From Belnapia mucosa (GTDB lineage Bacteria > Pseudomonadota > Alphaproteobacteria > Acetobacterales > Acetobacteraceae): a stretch of 64,000 bases of DNA. The stretch covers positions 1-64,000 of the forward strand of contig NZ_JAEUXJ010000008.1 of assembly GCF_016775475.1 (NCBI RefSeq). The letters are read 5' to 3'. Position numbers and translations under genes: made by a program. The notes below the pieces were generated by a model. It was not told the DNA's origin and did not search any database. It saw only the letters and a list, made by a program, of their open reading frames with translations. This document shows, one piece after another, positions 52,489-60,798 of the stretch (the first letter of the stretch is position 1; the number at the start of each line of letters is the position of its first letter).

Positions 52489-53649
52489 ATGTCCGAACAA
52501 CTGGCCGATGCGGTGCGGGCCGCGCTGCGTTCCGTCCGCGATCCGGCGACGGGTCAGGACGTGGTCGCGGCGGGAATGATCCAGGGCCTCGCGGCGCGGG
52601 ACGGGCTGGTGCAATTCGCCCTCGCGGTGCCGCGCGAGCAGGCGCGGGAGATGGAGCCGCTGCGCCAGGCAGCCGAACGGGCGGCCGCCGCGGTGCCCGG
52701 CGTGCTGAGCGCGACCGCGGTGCTGACCGCGCATCGCGAGCCGCAGGGGCCGAAGCCCGGCGGCGCCGGCGGGGCCACCCCGCATGCGCATGGCCATGGC
52801 CCCCGCCCTGGCCCCCCCTCTGGCCCGAAGGCGCCGGCCGGCCAGGGGCCGATGCTGCTGCCCGAAGTGAACAAGATCGTCGCCGTCGCCTCCGGCAAGG
52901 GGGGCGTCGGCAAATCGACCACTGCCGTCAACCTCGCCGTTGCCTTGGCGGCGGAGGGGCTGCGGGTCGGGCTGCTGGATGCGGATATCTTCGGCCCCTC
53001 CCTCCCCCAGATGCTCGGCACGCGGGAGAGGCCGCGGACCGAGGGCCAGCGGATCATCCCGATCAGCCGCTGGGGCCTGAAGGCCATGTCCATCGGCTTC
53101 CTGGTCGAGGAGGAGACGGCGATGATCTGGCGCGGCCCGATGGTGATGGGCGCGCTGGAGCAGCTCATGGGTCAGGTCGAGTGGGGTGCGCTCGACATCA
53201 TGGTGGTGGATATGCCGCCGGGGACGGGCGATGCACAGCTCACCATGTCGCAGCGCGTGCCGCTGGCCGGCGCTGTCATCGTCTCGACGCCGCAGGACGT
53301 GGCGCTGATCGACGCCCGGCGCGGGGTGAAGATGTTCGAGAAGGTGCATGTCCCCGTGCTCGGGGTCATCGAGAACATGTCCTATTACTGCTGCCCGAAT
53401 TGCGGCCACCGGGACGAGCTGTTCGGCCATGGCGGGGCGCGGGCCGAGGCGGAGCGGATGGGCGTGGAATTCCTCGGCGCGCTGCCGCTGAAGCTCGAGA
53501 TCCGCAAGCTCGCCGATGCCGGCACGCCGATCGTCGCCGCCAAGCCGGAGACGGAGGAGGCGCAGACCTATCGCCGCATGGCGGCGCGGCTCTGGGCCAA
53601 GCTGAACGGGGCGGAGGCACCCTCCGGCCCGCGCATCGTCATCGAGTAG
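52489..53649 (+). CDS. mrp: Iron-sulfur cluster carrier protein Mrp/ApbC
   Basis: The 386-residue protein has an N-terminal MIP18-like domain (about 1-85, ADAVRAALRSVRDPATGQDVVAAGM), a proline- and histidine-rich linker (TPHAHGHGPRPGPPSGPKAP) and a P-loop ATPase domain with SGKGGVGKSTTAVNLAVALA. It also has the conserved CxxC in YYCCPNCGHRD, which holds a cluster between two subunits. Mrp proteins carry Fe-S clusters to apoenzymes such as those of thiamine and respiration pathways. Purine-rich AAGGGGGA precedes the start. It stands alone and ends before a long hairpin. Confidence 0.95.
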   Translation: MSEQLADAVRAALRSVRDPATGQDVVAAGMIQGLAARDGLVQFALAVPREQAREMEPLRQAAERAAAAVPGVLSATAVLTAHREPQGPKPGGAGGATPHAHGHGPRPGPPSGPKAPAGQGPMLLPEVNKIVAVASGKGGVGKSTTAVNLAVALAAEGLRVGLLDADIFGPSLPQMLGTRERPRTEGQRIIPISRWGLKAMSIGFLVEEETAMIWRGPMVMGALEQLMGQVEWGALDIMVVDMPPGTGDAQLTMSQRVPLAGAVIVSTPQDVALIDARRGVKMFEKVHVPVLGVIENMSYYCCPNCGHRDELFGHGGARAEAERMGVEFLGALPLKLEIRKLADAGTPIVAAKPETEEAQTYRRMAARLWAKLNGAEAPSGPRIVIE

Positions 53650-53705
53650 CCCGCGATCGCCCTGAGTGGGAACCACTTAGGGTGTAAATCGCCGGCTTGA
53701 TGAAC

Positions 53706-53753
53706 GCTCGTCCTGGATCGGCTTGGCGACCGTCAGGCCGATCCAGGACGAGC
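53706..53753. terminator. Long perfect hairpin overlapping the 3' end of the ribokinase gene
   Basis: A 17 bp perfect inverted repeat (53706-53722 and 53737-53753) with a 14-base loop lies between mrp and the convergent ribokinase gene. One arm encodes the last residues of the ribokinase (ARPGSA) and the loop holds its stop. It probably terminates both transcripts. Confidence 0.75.
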
Positions 53754-54626
53754 CAGCAGGGCCTCGGTCTCGGCCGCCGCCGGCATGGCGGCGCCGGGGC
53801 GGGTGCAGGCGATGGCGGCGGCGGCCGAGGCGCGGCGCATCGCCGCCTCCATCGGCAAGCCACGATCGAGTCCGGCGGCGAGCACGCCGCACCAGGCATC
53901 GCCGGCGCCGGTCGTGTCCACCGGCGTCACCGGGAAGGCGGGCACCCGGACCGGGCCGGCGGCGGAAGCCAGTTCCGCCCCCGCCTCGCCGAGCGTCACC
54001 GCGACATCGATGCCGAGCGCCGCCCGCAGCGCGGCCGCGCCGGCGCTGCAGCCGAGCTGCGTGGCGAGCCAGGCCGCCTCATGCTCATTGGCGATGAGCA
54101 GGGAGAGCGCCCGCAGCGCCTCGACCGGCAGCGGCGCGGCGGGGGCTAGGTTCAGCAGCACCCGCGCGCCACGGGCCCGGGCGCGGGCGATCAGCGCGGC
54201 ATTCTCGGCGGCCGGCACCTCCATCTGGAGGAGCAGGGTGGTGGCGGGGGTCAGCGCCGCATCCTCGACCTGCGCGGCGGCGGCGAGCAGGTTCGCCCCG
54301 CTGCCGACCGCGATCTGGTTGCGCCCGGCGGGATCGACGCAGACCGCGGCGCAGCCGGTCGGCGCTGCCACACGGGCGAGGTGCGACAGATCGACGCCGG
54401 CGGCGCGAAGGCCGGAGAGCGCGACCTCGGCCATCGCATCCTCGCCGACCGCCCCGGCGAAGGCGGTATCCGCCCCATCCCGCGCCGCGGCCACGGCCTG
54501 GTTGGCCCCCTTGCCGCCGGGCAGCGCCTGGTAGCCGGGGGCGAGGACGGTATGGCCGGGCGCGGGCAGCGCCGGCAGGGCGAAGACGAGGTCCGCGGCG
54601 ACGGAGCCGAAGACGAGAAGGCTCAC
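53733..54626 (-). CDS. rbsK: Ribokinase (PfkB family sugar kinase)
   Basis: The 297-residue protein is a PfkB carbohydrate kinase with the ribokinase opening VFGSVAADLVFALPALPAPGHTV and LPGGKGANQAVAAARDGA (substrate site). The second signature is DTTGAGDAWCGVLAAGL with catalytic Asp and anion hole. Ribokinase phosphorylates D-ribose at C5; a related nucleoside or sugar specificity cannot be excluded. Its ATG overlaps the stop of the small membrane protein gene (ATGA), and no rbs transporter is nearby. The gene symbol is tentative. Confidence 0.88.
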   Translation of the reverse strand: MSLLVFGSVAADLVFALPALPAPGHTVLAPGYQALPGGKGANQAVAAARDGADTAFAGAVGEDAMAEVALSGLRAAGVDLSHLARVAAPTGCAAVCVDPAGRNQIAVGSGANLLAAAAQVEDAALTPATTLLLQMEVPAAENAALIARARARGARVLLNLAPAAPLPVEALRALSLLIANEHEAAWLATQLGCSAGAAALRAALGIDVAVTLGEAGAELASAAGPVRVPAFPVTPVDTTGAGDAWCGVLAAGLDRGLPMEAAMRRASAAAAIACTRPGAAMPAAAETEALLARPGSA

Positions 54627-54895
54627 CGCCGCGGCGCCGTCCAGCGGCCGATCAGCAGGCCGAGCAGGAAGGTGCCGCCGAGCAGCGCCACCACCTCGCC
54701 GAACAGGGCATGGGCCAGCGGCAGGCCGATCATCACCGCGAAGACCAGCACGCCGACCCAGAGCCAGCGGCGCCAGCCCGAGAGCGGCGAGTCCGGCGCC
54801 GCCGGACGGGAGGCGCGGGGGGCCGCCGCGCGGGCGGCGGGGCGGCTCGCGCGCGGGGCGCGGGGCTTCGGCGCCGGGCGGGCGGCGGCGCTCAT
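54623..54895 (-). CDS. Small membrane protein with basic Ala/Pro-rich N-terminus
   Basis: The 90-residue protein begins with about 45 residues of alanine, proline, arginine and serine repeats ([21 protein letters not shown]), then has two adjacent hydrophobic helices (about 48-67 [20 protein letters not shown] and 69-85 [18 protein letters not shown]) and a basic end. I do not recognise a family. The basic tail could bind nucleic acid or phospholipid. Both ends overlap neighbours by 4 nt (thyX upstream, rbsK downstream), which supports real expression in a thyX-orf-rbsK operon. Confidence 0.65.
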   Translation of the reverse strand: MSAAARPAPKPRAPRASRPAARAAAPRASRPAAPDSPLSGWRRWLWVGVLVFAVMIGLPLAHALFGEVVALLGGTFLLGLLIGRWTAPRR

Positions 54896-55830
54896 ACGGG
54901 GCGGCCCAGCATCTCCATCAGCTCCCGCCATTCGCGCTTCGAGAGGCCGCTGCCGGGCTGCGCCACCGGCTCGCCCGCCAGCAGACGACGGACGACGGAG
55001 AGCATCCCGGCCGAAAGGGTGGCGGCGCCCATGCGGTAGTCCATGAAGGCCTCGTGGCAGGCGGGGACCCAGGCGCGCACCATCTCCAGCATTGGCTCGG
55101 CATAGGCGCGGATCTCGTACTGCGCATGGGCATCGGCGCGCAGCGAGAGGAAGTGCAGCAGGTTGTGGAGGTTGGTCTTCCAGTACCACTGCGTATAGGT
55201 ATTGAGGGTGAGGTTCATCCGCGCCAGCTCCCGCGCCAGGCCCTGGCGGGTGGGATCGGCCGGCTGCCCCTCGGCATCCTCGTTCAGCATCCAGGCATAG
55301 TGGTCATAGGTCTGCATCGCGTCGCCGCGCAGCAGGTCGAGCACCCGCGCCGCCTCCTCACCGGCCAGGACCTCGCCGCGGCCCTGGCGGTTGGCGGTGG
55401 ACTGGGCGGCGAGCTGATCGGGCGCCGGGATGTAGAATTCCCGGTCAAGGATGGAATAGCGCGCCGAATACTCGTTCACGTTCGCGGTGCGGTGCCGGAT
55501 CCACTGCCGTGCGATGAAGATCGGCAGCTTTACATGGAACTTGATCTCGCACATCTCGAAGGGGGTCGAGTGGCGGTGCCGCATCAGGTAGCGGATCAGC
55601 CCGCGATCCTCATTGGCGGCGCGGGTGCCGCGGCCATAGGAGACGCGGGCCGCCTGCACCACCGCCGCGTCGTCGCCCATATAGTCGATGACGCGGACGA
55701 AGCCGTGGTCCAGCACCGGCACGGCCTGGAAGAGCAGCGCCTCCAGCCCTGGTGCTACGGGGCGGCGGGTGCGGCCCTCGGCGGCGCGGGCGGCCTCGAT
55801 CTCCTGCTGCTGGTCGTCGGTGAGCGGCAT
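54892..55830 (-). CDS. thyX: FAD-dependent thymidylate synthase ThyX
   Basis: ThyX makes dTMP from dUMP using methylenetetrahydrofolate with FAD and NADPH. The 312-residue protein has the ThyX motif [15 protein letters not shown] (RHRx7S), plus [24 protein letters not shown] before it and [22 protein letters not shown] after it. The start at MPLTDDQQ fits; the longer upstream frame adds 42 unrelated residues and is rejected. It is the upstream gene of the thyX-orf-rbsK run. Confidence 0.96.
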   Translation of the reverse strand: MPLTDDQQQEIEAARAAEGRTRRPVAPGLEALLFQAVPVLDHGFVRVIDYMGDDAAVVQAARVSYGRGTRAANEDRGLIRYLMRHRHSTPFEMCEIKFHVKLPIFIARQWIRHRTANVNEYSARYSILDREFYIPAPDQLAAQSTANRQGRGEVLAGEEAARVLDLLRGDAMQTYDHYAWMLNEDAEGQPADPTRQGLARELARMNLTLNTYTQWYWKTNLHNLLHFLSLRADAHAQYEIRAYAEPMLEMVRAWVPACHEAFMDYRMGAATLSAGMLSVVRRLLAGEPVAQPGSGLSKREWRELMEMLGRPV

Positions 55831-55959
55831 CGCGGTCCCCTGTGCTGGGGGCGGGGTGTAGCCCAGCCCAAGCCGTGACGTCACGCTCTCAGGAAGGCGC
55901 GATCCAGCGCAGCCACCGCGACAGGTGTGGCGCCGCTGCATCGGCCGCCGCCTCACCGC

Positions 55960-56242
55960 GAGATGAGCCCCCTCGCCTCTCGTATTTCGCGGCCGGAGCG
56001 CTTATCTCTGCTCCGTCGCTTCGGCGACTATGGTGATAAACACGGTCTGAAATAATCGTTGCGGACCCGGGGGCAGTGCCCGGCGCCTCCACCATCACGG
56101 GGGCGAAACAGGCTCGACGCGCGTGGTAAAGAGACCGCTTTTGCCCGGCATGGTTCCGCCGTCATCGGGCCGATTCTAAGTGCGAACGATAACAGCCGCG
56201 AGGCTGTCGCACTCGCTGCCTAGGAATAGGTAAGCGCGGCTC
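55960..56242 (+). ncRNA. ssrA: tmRNA (ssrA), permuted two-piece alphaproteobacterial type
   Basis: The gene order is permuted: the acceptor piece comes first and ends in CGCCTCCACCA (CCA at 56092-56094), then after a 4-base spacer the coding piece starts with GGGGGCGAAACAGGCTCGACG at 56099. GGGGGCG pairs with CGCCTCC across the spacer, making the acceptor stem, with one G-U pair. The tag frame (56182-56223) reads ANDNSREAVALAA then TAG, which with the alanine carried by tmRNA gives AANDNSREAVALAA. The AANDN opening and LAA ending match the alphaproteobacterial tag. A T-stem of CCGGG and CCCGG precedes the acceptor. The 5' end of the acceptor piece is approximate. tmRNA rescues stalled ribosomes and tags the nascent peptide for proteolysis; sspB for the tag-binding adaptor follows. 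Confidence 0.93.
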
Positions 56243-56276
56243 GGGGGGCGCCGGGCAACAGAAGCCCCCCACTTTT
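56243..56276 (+). terminator. ssrA terminator
   Basis: GGGGGGC (56243-56249) and GCCCCCC (56264-56270) form a 7 bp stem with a 14-base loop, followed by ACTTTT. It lies 20 nt past the tag stop. Confidence 0.85.
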
Positions 56277-56347
56277 CTGTCGTCTTTTGCACGCTCCCAC
56301 TTCCGTGATTGAAGACAATCGCATTATATGGAGGCGGAGCCCGATGC

Positions 56348-56848
56348 ATGAGCGATTCGACAACGCAACCTGAAAGCCTTCTGCCCTACGCTCTCTGGAC
56401 CGAGGAGGCGCTACGCGCTGTCGTCCAGGAAGCCTTGGCGCATGCCGCACGGAATGGCTTGCCGGGCGAACACCATTTCTACCTGACCTTCCGCACCGAT
56501 CATCCGGGCGTCTCGATCCCCGGCCATCTCCGCGCCCGCTATCCGCAGGAGATGACCATCGTGCTGCAGCACAAATTCTGGGATCTCTCGGTGGACCGGA
56601 GTGCGGGCAGCTTCTCGGTCGGGCTGTCCTTCGGTGGCGTCCCGTCGACCGTGACGGTGCCCTTCCGCGCGCTGACCGCCTTCGCCGACCCGCATGTGCG
56701 CTTCGGCCTGCGCTTCCAGGGCCAGCCGCCCGAGGCTTCGGCGCAGGAGCCGGAGCAGCCGGCCCCGGTGGCCGCTGCCGCCGCTGCGGCCGGGCCGAGC
56801 CAGGTGGTCAGCCTCGACAGCTTCCGCCGCCGCCCGGCGCGGGACTAG
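56348..56848 (+). CDS. sspB: SspB-type ClpXP adaptor (alphaproteobacterial)
   Basis: The 166-residue protein resembles alphaproteobacterial SspB: the globular substrate-binding domain occupies about residues 15-115 ([74 protein letters not shown]), then a flexible Ala-, Pro- and Gln-rich linker, then a short C-terminal segment ([14 protein letters not shown]). In the family that tail docks onto ClpX, while the body grips ssrA-tagged proteins. Its position just after ssrA supports the role. A GGAGGCGGAG ribosome binding site precedes the ATG. Confidence 0.93.
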   Translation: MSDSTTQPESLLPYALWTEEALRAVVQEALAHAARNGLPGEHHFYLTFRTDHPGVSIPGHLRARYPQEMTIVLQHKFWDLSVDRSAGSFSVGLSFGGVPSTVTVPFRALTAFADPHVRFGLRFQGQPPEASAQEPEQPAPVAAAAAAAGPSQVVSLDSFRRRPARD

Positions 56849-56955
56849 CTTCGGCTTGCGGTTCCGGTTGGCTTGGGCCCGAGCCTGGGCTAAGCCGCGG
56901 GGCAGATGATCGCGCCGCCGGTGCCCTGCCCGCGGCGCCCCTGCGGAGAGCACCC

Positions 56956-58683
56956 GTGACCCCTCCTCAAGACAGCCTGACCGCGTCGTCGCAAGCCGAT
57001 GACCTGCGCGTGCCTTCGCACGACGTCGATGCCGGCCCGGTGACGCCGCCCGCCCGCCCGGGCAATTTCCTCTACAGCCCGATGTTCCCGATCACCGAGG
57101 ACGGCACGCCCTGGCGGCGCCTGCCGATCGAGGGCGTCCGCGCCATCGAGGTCGATGGGAAGACCGTGCTGAAGGTGCCTGCCAAGGCCCTCGAGGAGCT
57201 GGCCTTCCAGGCCTGCCGCGACGTCTCCCACCTGCTCCGCCCCGGCCATCTGCAGCAGCTCGCCAAGATCCTGAAGGATCCGGAGGCGAGCGCGAATGAC
57301 CGTTTCGTCGCGCTCGACCTGCTGAAGAACGCCAATATCGCCGCCGGCGGCGTGCTGCCGATGTGCCAGGACACCGGCACTGCCATCGTCTTCGGCAAGA
57401 AGGGCCAGCGCGTCTGGATCGAGGGTGACGAGGAGGAGGCGCTGAGCTACGGCGTCCACCGCACCTATACCGAGACCAACCTGCGCTACTCGCAGATGGC
57501 GCCGCTCTCGATGTTCGAGGAGGTGAACACCGGCAACAACCTTCCGGTCGATCTCTCGATCATGGCGCAGCCCGGCGAGCATCATGCGGACGAGCTTCAC
57601 CTGATGTTCGTCCTCAAGGGCGGCGGTTCGGCCAACAAGACCTTCCTCTATCAGCAGACCCGCGCGGTGCTGAACAAGCCGAAGCTGCTTGCCTTCCTCG
57701 AGGAGAAGATCAAGACCCTCGGCACCAGCGCCTGCCCGCCCTACCACCTGGCGATCGTCATCGGCGGCACCACGGCCGAGACCACGCTGAAGACGGTGAA
57801 GCTGGCCTCCACACGCTGGCTCGACACCCTCCCCACCCAGGGCGACAAGTCCGGCCACGCCATCCGCGACCCGGAGCTGGAGGCGGAGGTCCATAAGCTC
57901 ACGCAGAATCTCGGCATCGGCGCGCAGTTCGGCGGCAAGTATTTCTGCCACGACGTGCGGGTGATCCGCCTGCCGCGGCATGGCGCCAGCCTGCCCATCG
58001 GCATCGGCGTCTCCTGCTCGGCCGACCGGCAGGTGAAGGCGAAGATCACCGCGGAAGGCGTCTTCCTCGAACAGCTGGAGCACGATCCGGCCCACTACCT
58101 GCCGGAGGCGACGGACAGCATCCTCGGCGGCGACGTGGTCCGCATCGACCTGAACCGGCCGATGAGCGAGATCCGCGCCGAGCTCTCGAAGCATCCGGTG
58201 AAGACCCGCGTCTCGCTGACCGGCACGGTGGTCGTCGCCCGTGACATCGCCCATGCCAAGCTGCAGGAGCGGCTGGACCGCGGCGAGGGCCTGCCGGACT
58301 ACATCAAGAACCACCCGGTCTATTACGCCGGCCCGGCCAAGACGCCGGAAGGCTATGCCACCGGCAGCTTCGGCCCGACCACGGCCGGGCGGATGGACAG
58401 CTATGTCGCCGCCTTCCAGGCCGCCGGCGGCAGCCTGGTCATGCTCGCCAAGGGCAACCGCAGCAAGGCGGTGCTGAATGCCTGCAAGCAGTATGGCGGC
58501 TTCTATCTCGGCTCGGTCGGCGGCCCGGCGGCGCGCCTCGCCCAGGACTGCATCCGCAAGGTCGAGGTGCTGGAATACCCGGAACTCGGCATGGAAGCGG
58601 TCTGGCGCATCGAGGTCGAGGACTTCCCCGCCTTCATCGTCGTCGACGACAAAGGCAACGACTTCTACGAGGGGCTGGAGTGA
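56956..58683 (+). CDS. Class I (iron-sulfur) fumarate hydratase
   Basis: This large fumarase interconverts fumarate and malate in the TCA cycle through a [4Fe-4S] cluster. The 575-residue protein has both expected halves in one chain: the alpha part with the cysteine region [16 protein letters not shown], and [20 protein letters not shown], then the beta part from about residue 370 ([13 protein letters not shown] onward; [14 protein letters not shown]). The start is GTG with GGAGAG upstream. Downstream genes overlap by one base (TGATG). A class II enzyme follows 2 kb later. Class I fumarases are oxygen-sensitive, unlike FumC. Confidence 0.95.
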   Translation: MTPPQDSLTASSQADDLRVPSHDVDAGPVTPPARPGNFLYSPMFPITEDGTPWRRLPIEGVRAIEVDGKTVLKVPAKALEELAFQACRDVSHLLRPGHLQQLAKILKDPEASANDRFVALDLLKNANIAAGGVLPMCQDTGTAIVFGKKGQRVWIEGDEEEALSYGVHRTYTETNLRYSQMAPLSMFEEVNTGNNLPVDLSIMAQPGEHHADELHLMFVLKGGGSANKTFLYQQTRAVLNKPKLLAFLEEKIKTLGTSACPPYHLAIVIGGTTAETTLKTVKLASTRWLDTLPTQGDKSGHAIRDPELEAEVHKLTQNLGIGAQFGGKYFCHDVRVIRLPRHGASLPIGIGVSCSADRQVKAKITAEGVFLEQLEHDPAHYLPEATDSILGGDVVRIDLNRPMSEIRAELSKHPVKTRVSLTGTVVVARDIAHAKLQERLDRGEGLPDYIKNHPVYYAGPAKTPEGYATGSFGPTTAGRMDSYVAAFQAAGGSLVMLAKGNRSKAVLNACKQYGGFYLGSVGGPAARLAQDCIRKVEVLEYPELGMEAVWRIEVEDFPAFIVVDDKGNDFYEGLE

Positions 58684-59078
58684 TGGAGCAGCGCCGCATC
58701 TCCTCCGGCTCCCGCTTCGAGGAGGAGATCGGCTATTCCCGCGCCGTAGTGGATGGCGACCATGTCTGGGTCTCGGGCACCACCGGCTATGACTACAGCC
58801 GCATGACCATCGAGGATGATGTGGTGGCCCAGGCCGACCAGGCCTTCCGCAACATCGCCGCGGCGCTGGCGGAAGCCGGCGCCAGCCTCGACGATGTCGT
58901 GCGGGTGCTCTTCATCGTGCCTCGGCGGGAGGATTGGGAGCCCTGCTGGCCAGTGGTGAAGCGCTATCTCGGCCAGGCGCGTCCCGCCTCCACCCTCATC
59001 CATGCCGGGCTGCAGACCGATGCCATGCGCATCGAGATCGAAGTCACGGCCCGCCTGCCACGGAAAGGCTCCGCCTGA
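58683..59078 (+). CDS. RidA family protein
   Basis: The 131-residue protein is of the RidA/YjgF family of small trimeric enzymes that hydrolyse reactive enamine and imine intermediates. Visible features are RISSGSRFEEEIGYSRAVVDGDHVWVSGTTGYD at the start and RPASTLIHAGLQTDAMRIEIEVTA at the end, where RidA proteins have the conserved Arg in RP(A/C)RT-like sequence. That Arg position is not clearly conserved (RPASTL), so it may belong to a Rid subgroup without the classic imine deaminase activity. Its ATG overlaps the fumarase stop by one base, and the VOC gene overlaps its stop. Confidence 0.85.
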   Translation: MEQRRISSGSRFEEEIGYSRAVVDGDHVWVSGTTGYDYSRMTIEDDVVAQADQAFRNIAAALAEAGASLDDVVRVLFIVPRREDWEPCWPVVKRYLGQARPASTLIHAGLQTDAMRIEIEVTARLPRKGSA

Positions 59079-59476
59079 TGCGCTTCGCGGTCGATCGGCT
59101 GGACCACCTCGTCATCAATTGCCGCGATGTGGAGGTCATGGCCTCCTGGTATCAGCGCGTCCTCGGGATGGAGCGGGAAGATTTCGGCTCCCCGCCCCGG
59201 GTCGCGCTGAAATTCGGCGGGCAGAAGATCAATCTCCGCCCCGCCGATGCCTCTCCGGAGGAATGGCTGGCCGCCGCCCGCTGCGAGCCCGGCACCCAGG
59301 ACCTCTGCTTCATCGTGGCGGTAGCGCCGGATGAGATCATCGGGCAGTTCCATTCCTGCGGCGTCCGGATCGAGCTGGGCCCGGTGACCCGCACCGGGGC
59401 GCTCGGCGCCATGGGCTCGGTCTATTGCCGCGACCCAGAAGGCAATCTGATCGAGGTCTCCTCCTACTCCGCCTGA
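59078..59476 (+). CDS. VOC family glyoxalase-like protein
   Basis: The 132-residue protein is a vicinal oxygen chelate domain: DRLDHLVINCRDVEVMASWYQRVLGM at the N-terminus, INLRPADASPEEWLAAARCEPGTQDLCFIV in the middle and MGSVYCRDPEGNLIEVSSYS at the end, with metal-ligand-like His and Glu. It resembles small lyase or dioxygenase-type VOC proteins; the substrate is unknown. It starts at the RidA stop (TGATG), so the two genes are co-translated, and the methyltransferase begins 12 nt later. Confidence 0.86.
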   Translation: MRFAVDRLDHLVINCRDVEVMASWYQRVLGMEREDFGSPPRVALKFGGQKINLRPADASPEEWLAAARCEPGTQDLCFIVAVAPDEIIGQFHSCGVRIELGPVTRTGALGAMGSVYCRDPEGNLIEVSSYSA

Positions 59477-59488
59477 GGACCGCGCCGG

Positions 59489-60724
59489 ATGCGCCCGGAC
59501 CTGCTGCTGCCCCTGCTGGCGATCCCGGGCACCGACCGGCCGCCCCGCTTCCAGGCGGAGAGCCTGGTGGGCGAGGTGCCGCATTCCGGCTGGCTGCTGG
59601 ACGAGGTGGGCGAGGCCATCGCCCGCCTCGACGGCTTCCGCTTCGACTTCCTGCATTTCGACCGCGTGGCGGAGACGGCCCGCGCCGCCGAAGCCGGCCC
59701 GCCCACGCCCCTCGCGCCGCATCCGGCCCTGGTCGCGATCGACCGCCGCTCGGCGCGGATCGAGGCGCGGGGTGGCTGGTTCTGGATCGGCGACTGGCTG
59801 CTCGGCCATCATGGCGATGCGGCCGGGGCGGAGCTGTCCTTCACCTCCGCCGCCCCGCGCATCCGCCTGGTGCTGCATGCGCATGGCTGGTCGGGCATCG
59901 CCCGCGTCACGGTGGATGGCGAGGTCTTCGCCGAGCCCGACCTGTACCACCAGCATGCCGGCATCCCGCATCTGGTCGAGGTGCCGAATCCGGCGCGGCG
60001 GCCGCTCCGCATCGCCCTCGCCCCGACTGGCCGCCGCCATCCCGAGTCCCAGGGGCGGCAGGTGCTCATCGAGGAGATCCTGGAGGAGGCCGGACCGCCC
60101 GTCCTGCCGGATTGGCGCAAGCCCGCCGCCGTCAACCGCGGCGGCGCCTTCGGCGAGAAGGCGCTGGCGCTGCTGGCGGGCGTGCCGGAGGACGGGGTGC
60201 TGCTCGATATCGGCGGCGGGCGGCGGCAGATCGCCGATCCCCGCTACCTCAACCTGGAATACACGCAGTTCAGTGAGCCGGACCTGTTCGGCGACGGCCT
60301 CGCTTTGCCCTTCCGCGATGGGGTGATCGACGCCATCCATTCCAGCGCCGTGCTGGAACATGTGCGGGATCCGCACCGCTTCGCCGCCGAGGTCTGGCGG
60401 GTGCTGCGGCCGGGCGGGCGCATCCTGGTCAATGCCGCCTTCATGCAGCCGATCCATTCCGAGGGGCAGCATTTCTTCAACCACACCCCCTATGCGATGG
60501 AGATGCTGTTCGAGCGCTTCGCCGACCGGCGGGTCTGGTGGGGCGGGTCGCTGCATGACGCCGTCGCCTGGATGATGCAGGTGGCGAAGGTGCCCGGCCG
60601 CGCCGATCCGGCGGAATACGAGGCCTTCCTCGCCAGCCTCCGCCGGTTCAGCGACATGGTGACCTATGACCGGCTGATGTATGTGGCCGGCGATGTCTGG
60701 CTGGAAGGGCGGAAGCCGGGCTGA
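59489..60724 (+). CDS. Two-domain class I SAM methyltransferase
   Basis: The 411-residue protein has a C-terminal methyltransferase domain (about 225-340) with LLDIGGGRRQIADPRYLNLEYT (SAM site), ALPFRDGVIDAIHSSAVLEHVRDPHRFAAEVWRVLRPGGRILVNAAF (catalytic-side motifs) and the His-rich FFNHTPYAMEMLFERF. The first 200 residues are a different, mainly beta segment (FWIGDWLLGHHGDAAGAELSFTS; RIRLVLHAHGWSGIARVTVDGEVFAEPDLY) that I cannot assign; it may bind a ligand or carbohydrate. The methyl acceptor is unknown, although such domains often act on sugars or surface polymers. It follows the VOC gene at 12 nt. Confidence 0.85.
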   Translation: MRPDLLLPLLAIPGTDRPPRFQAESLVGEVPHSGWLLDEVGEAIARLDGFRFDFLHFDRVAETARAAEAGPPTPLAPHPALVAIDRRSARIEARGGWFWIGDWLLGHHGDAAGAELSFTSAAPRIRLVLHAHGWSGIARVTVDGEVFAEPDLYHQHAGIPHLVEVPNPARRPLRIALAPTGRRHPESQGRQVLIEEILEEAGPPVLPDWRKPAAVNRGGAFGEKALALLAGVPEDGVLLDIGGGRRQIADPRYLNLEYTQFSEPDLFGDGLALPFRDGVIDAIHSSAVLEHVRDPHRFAAEVWRVLRPGGRILVNAAFMQPIHSEGQHFFNHTPYAMEMLFERFADRRVWWGGSLHDAVAWMMQVAKVPGRADPAEYEAFLASLRRFSDMVTYDRLMYVAGDVWLEGRKPG

Positions 60725-60798
60725 CGAACGGCCGGCCCTGCGCCACGTTGGCGCCGCGAAGGGGGCGCCCCCGCGCCCGCCGCCAAGGAGCCGCCAGC

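Noticed and set aside
55831..55956. Extended N-terminus for thyX
   Set aside because: It would add 42 residues with no match and reach towards the ssrA region; MPLTDDQQ is the natural start.
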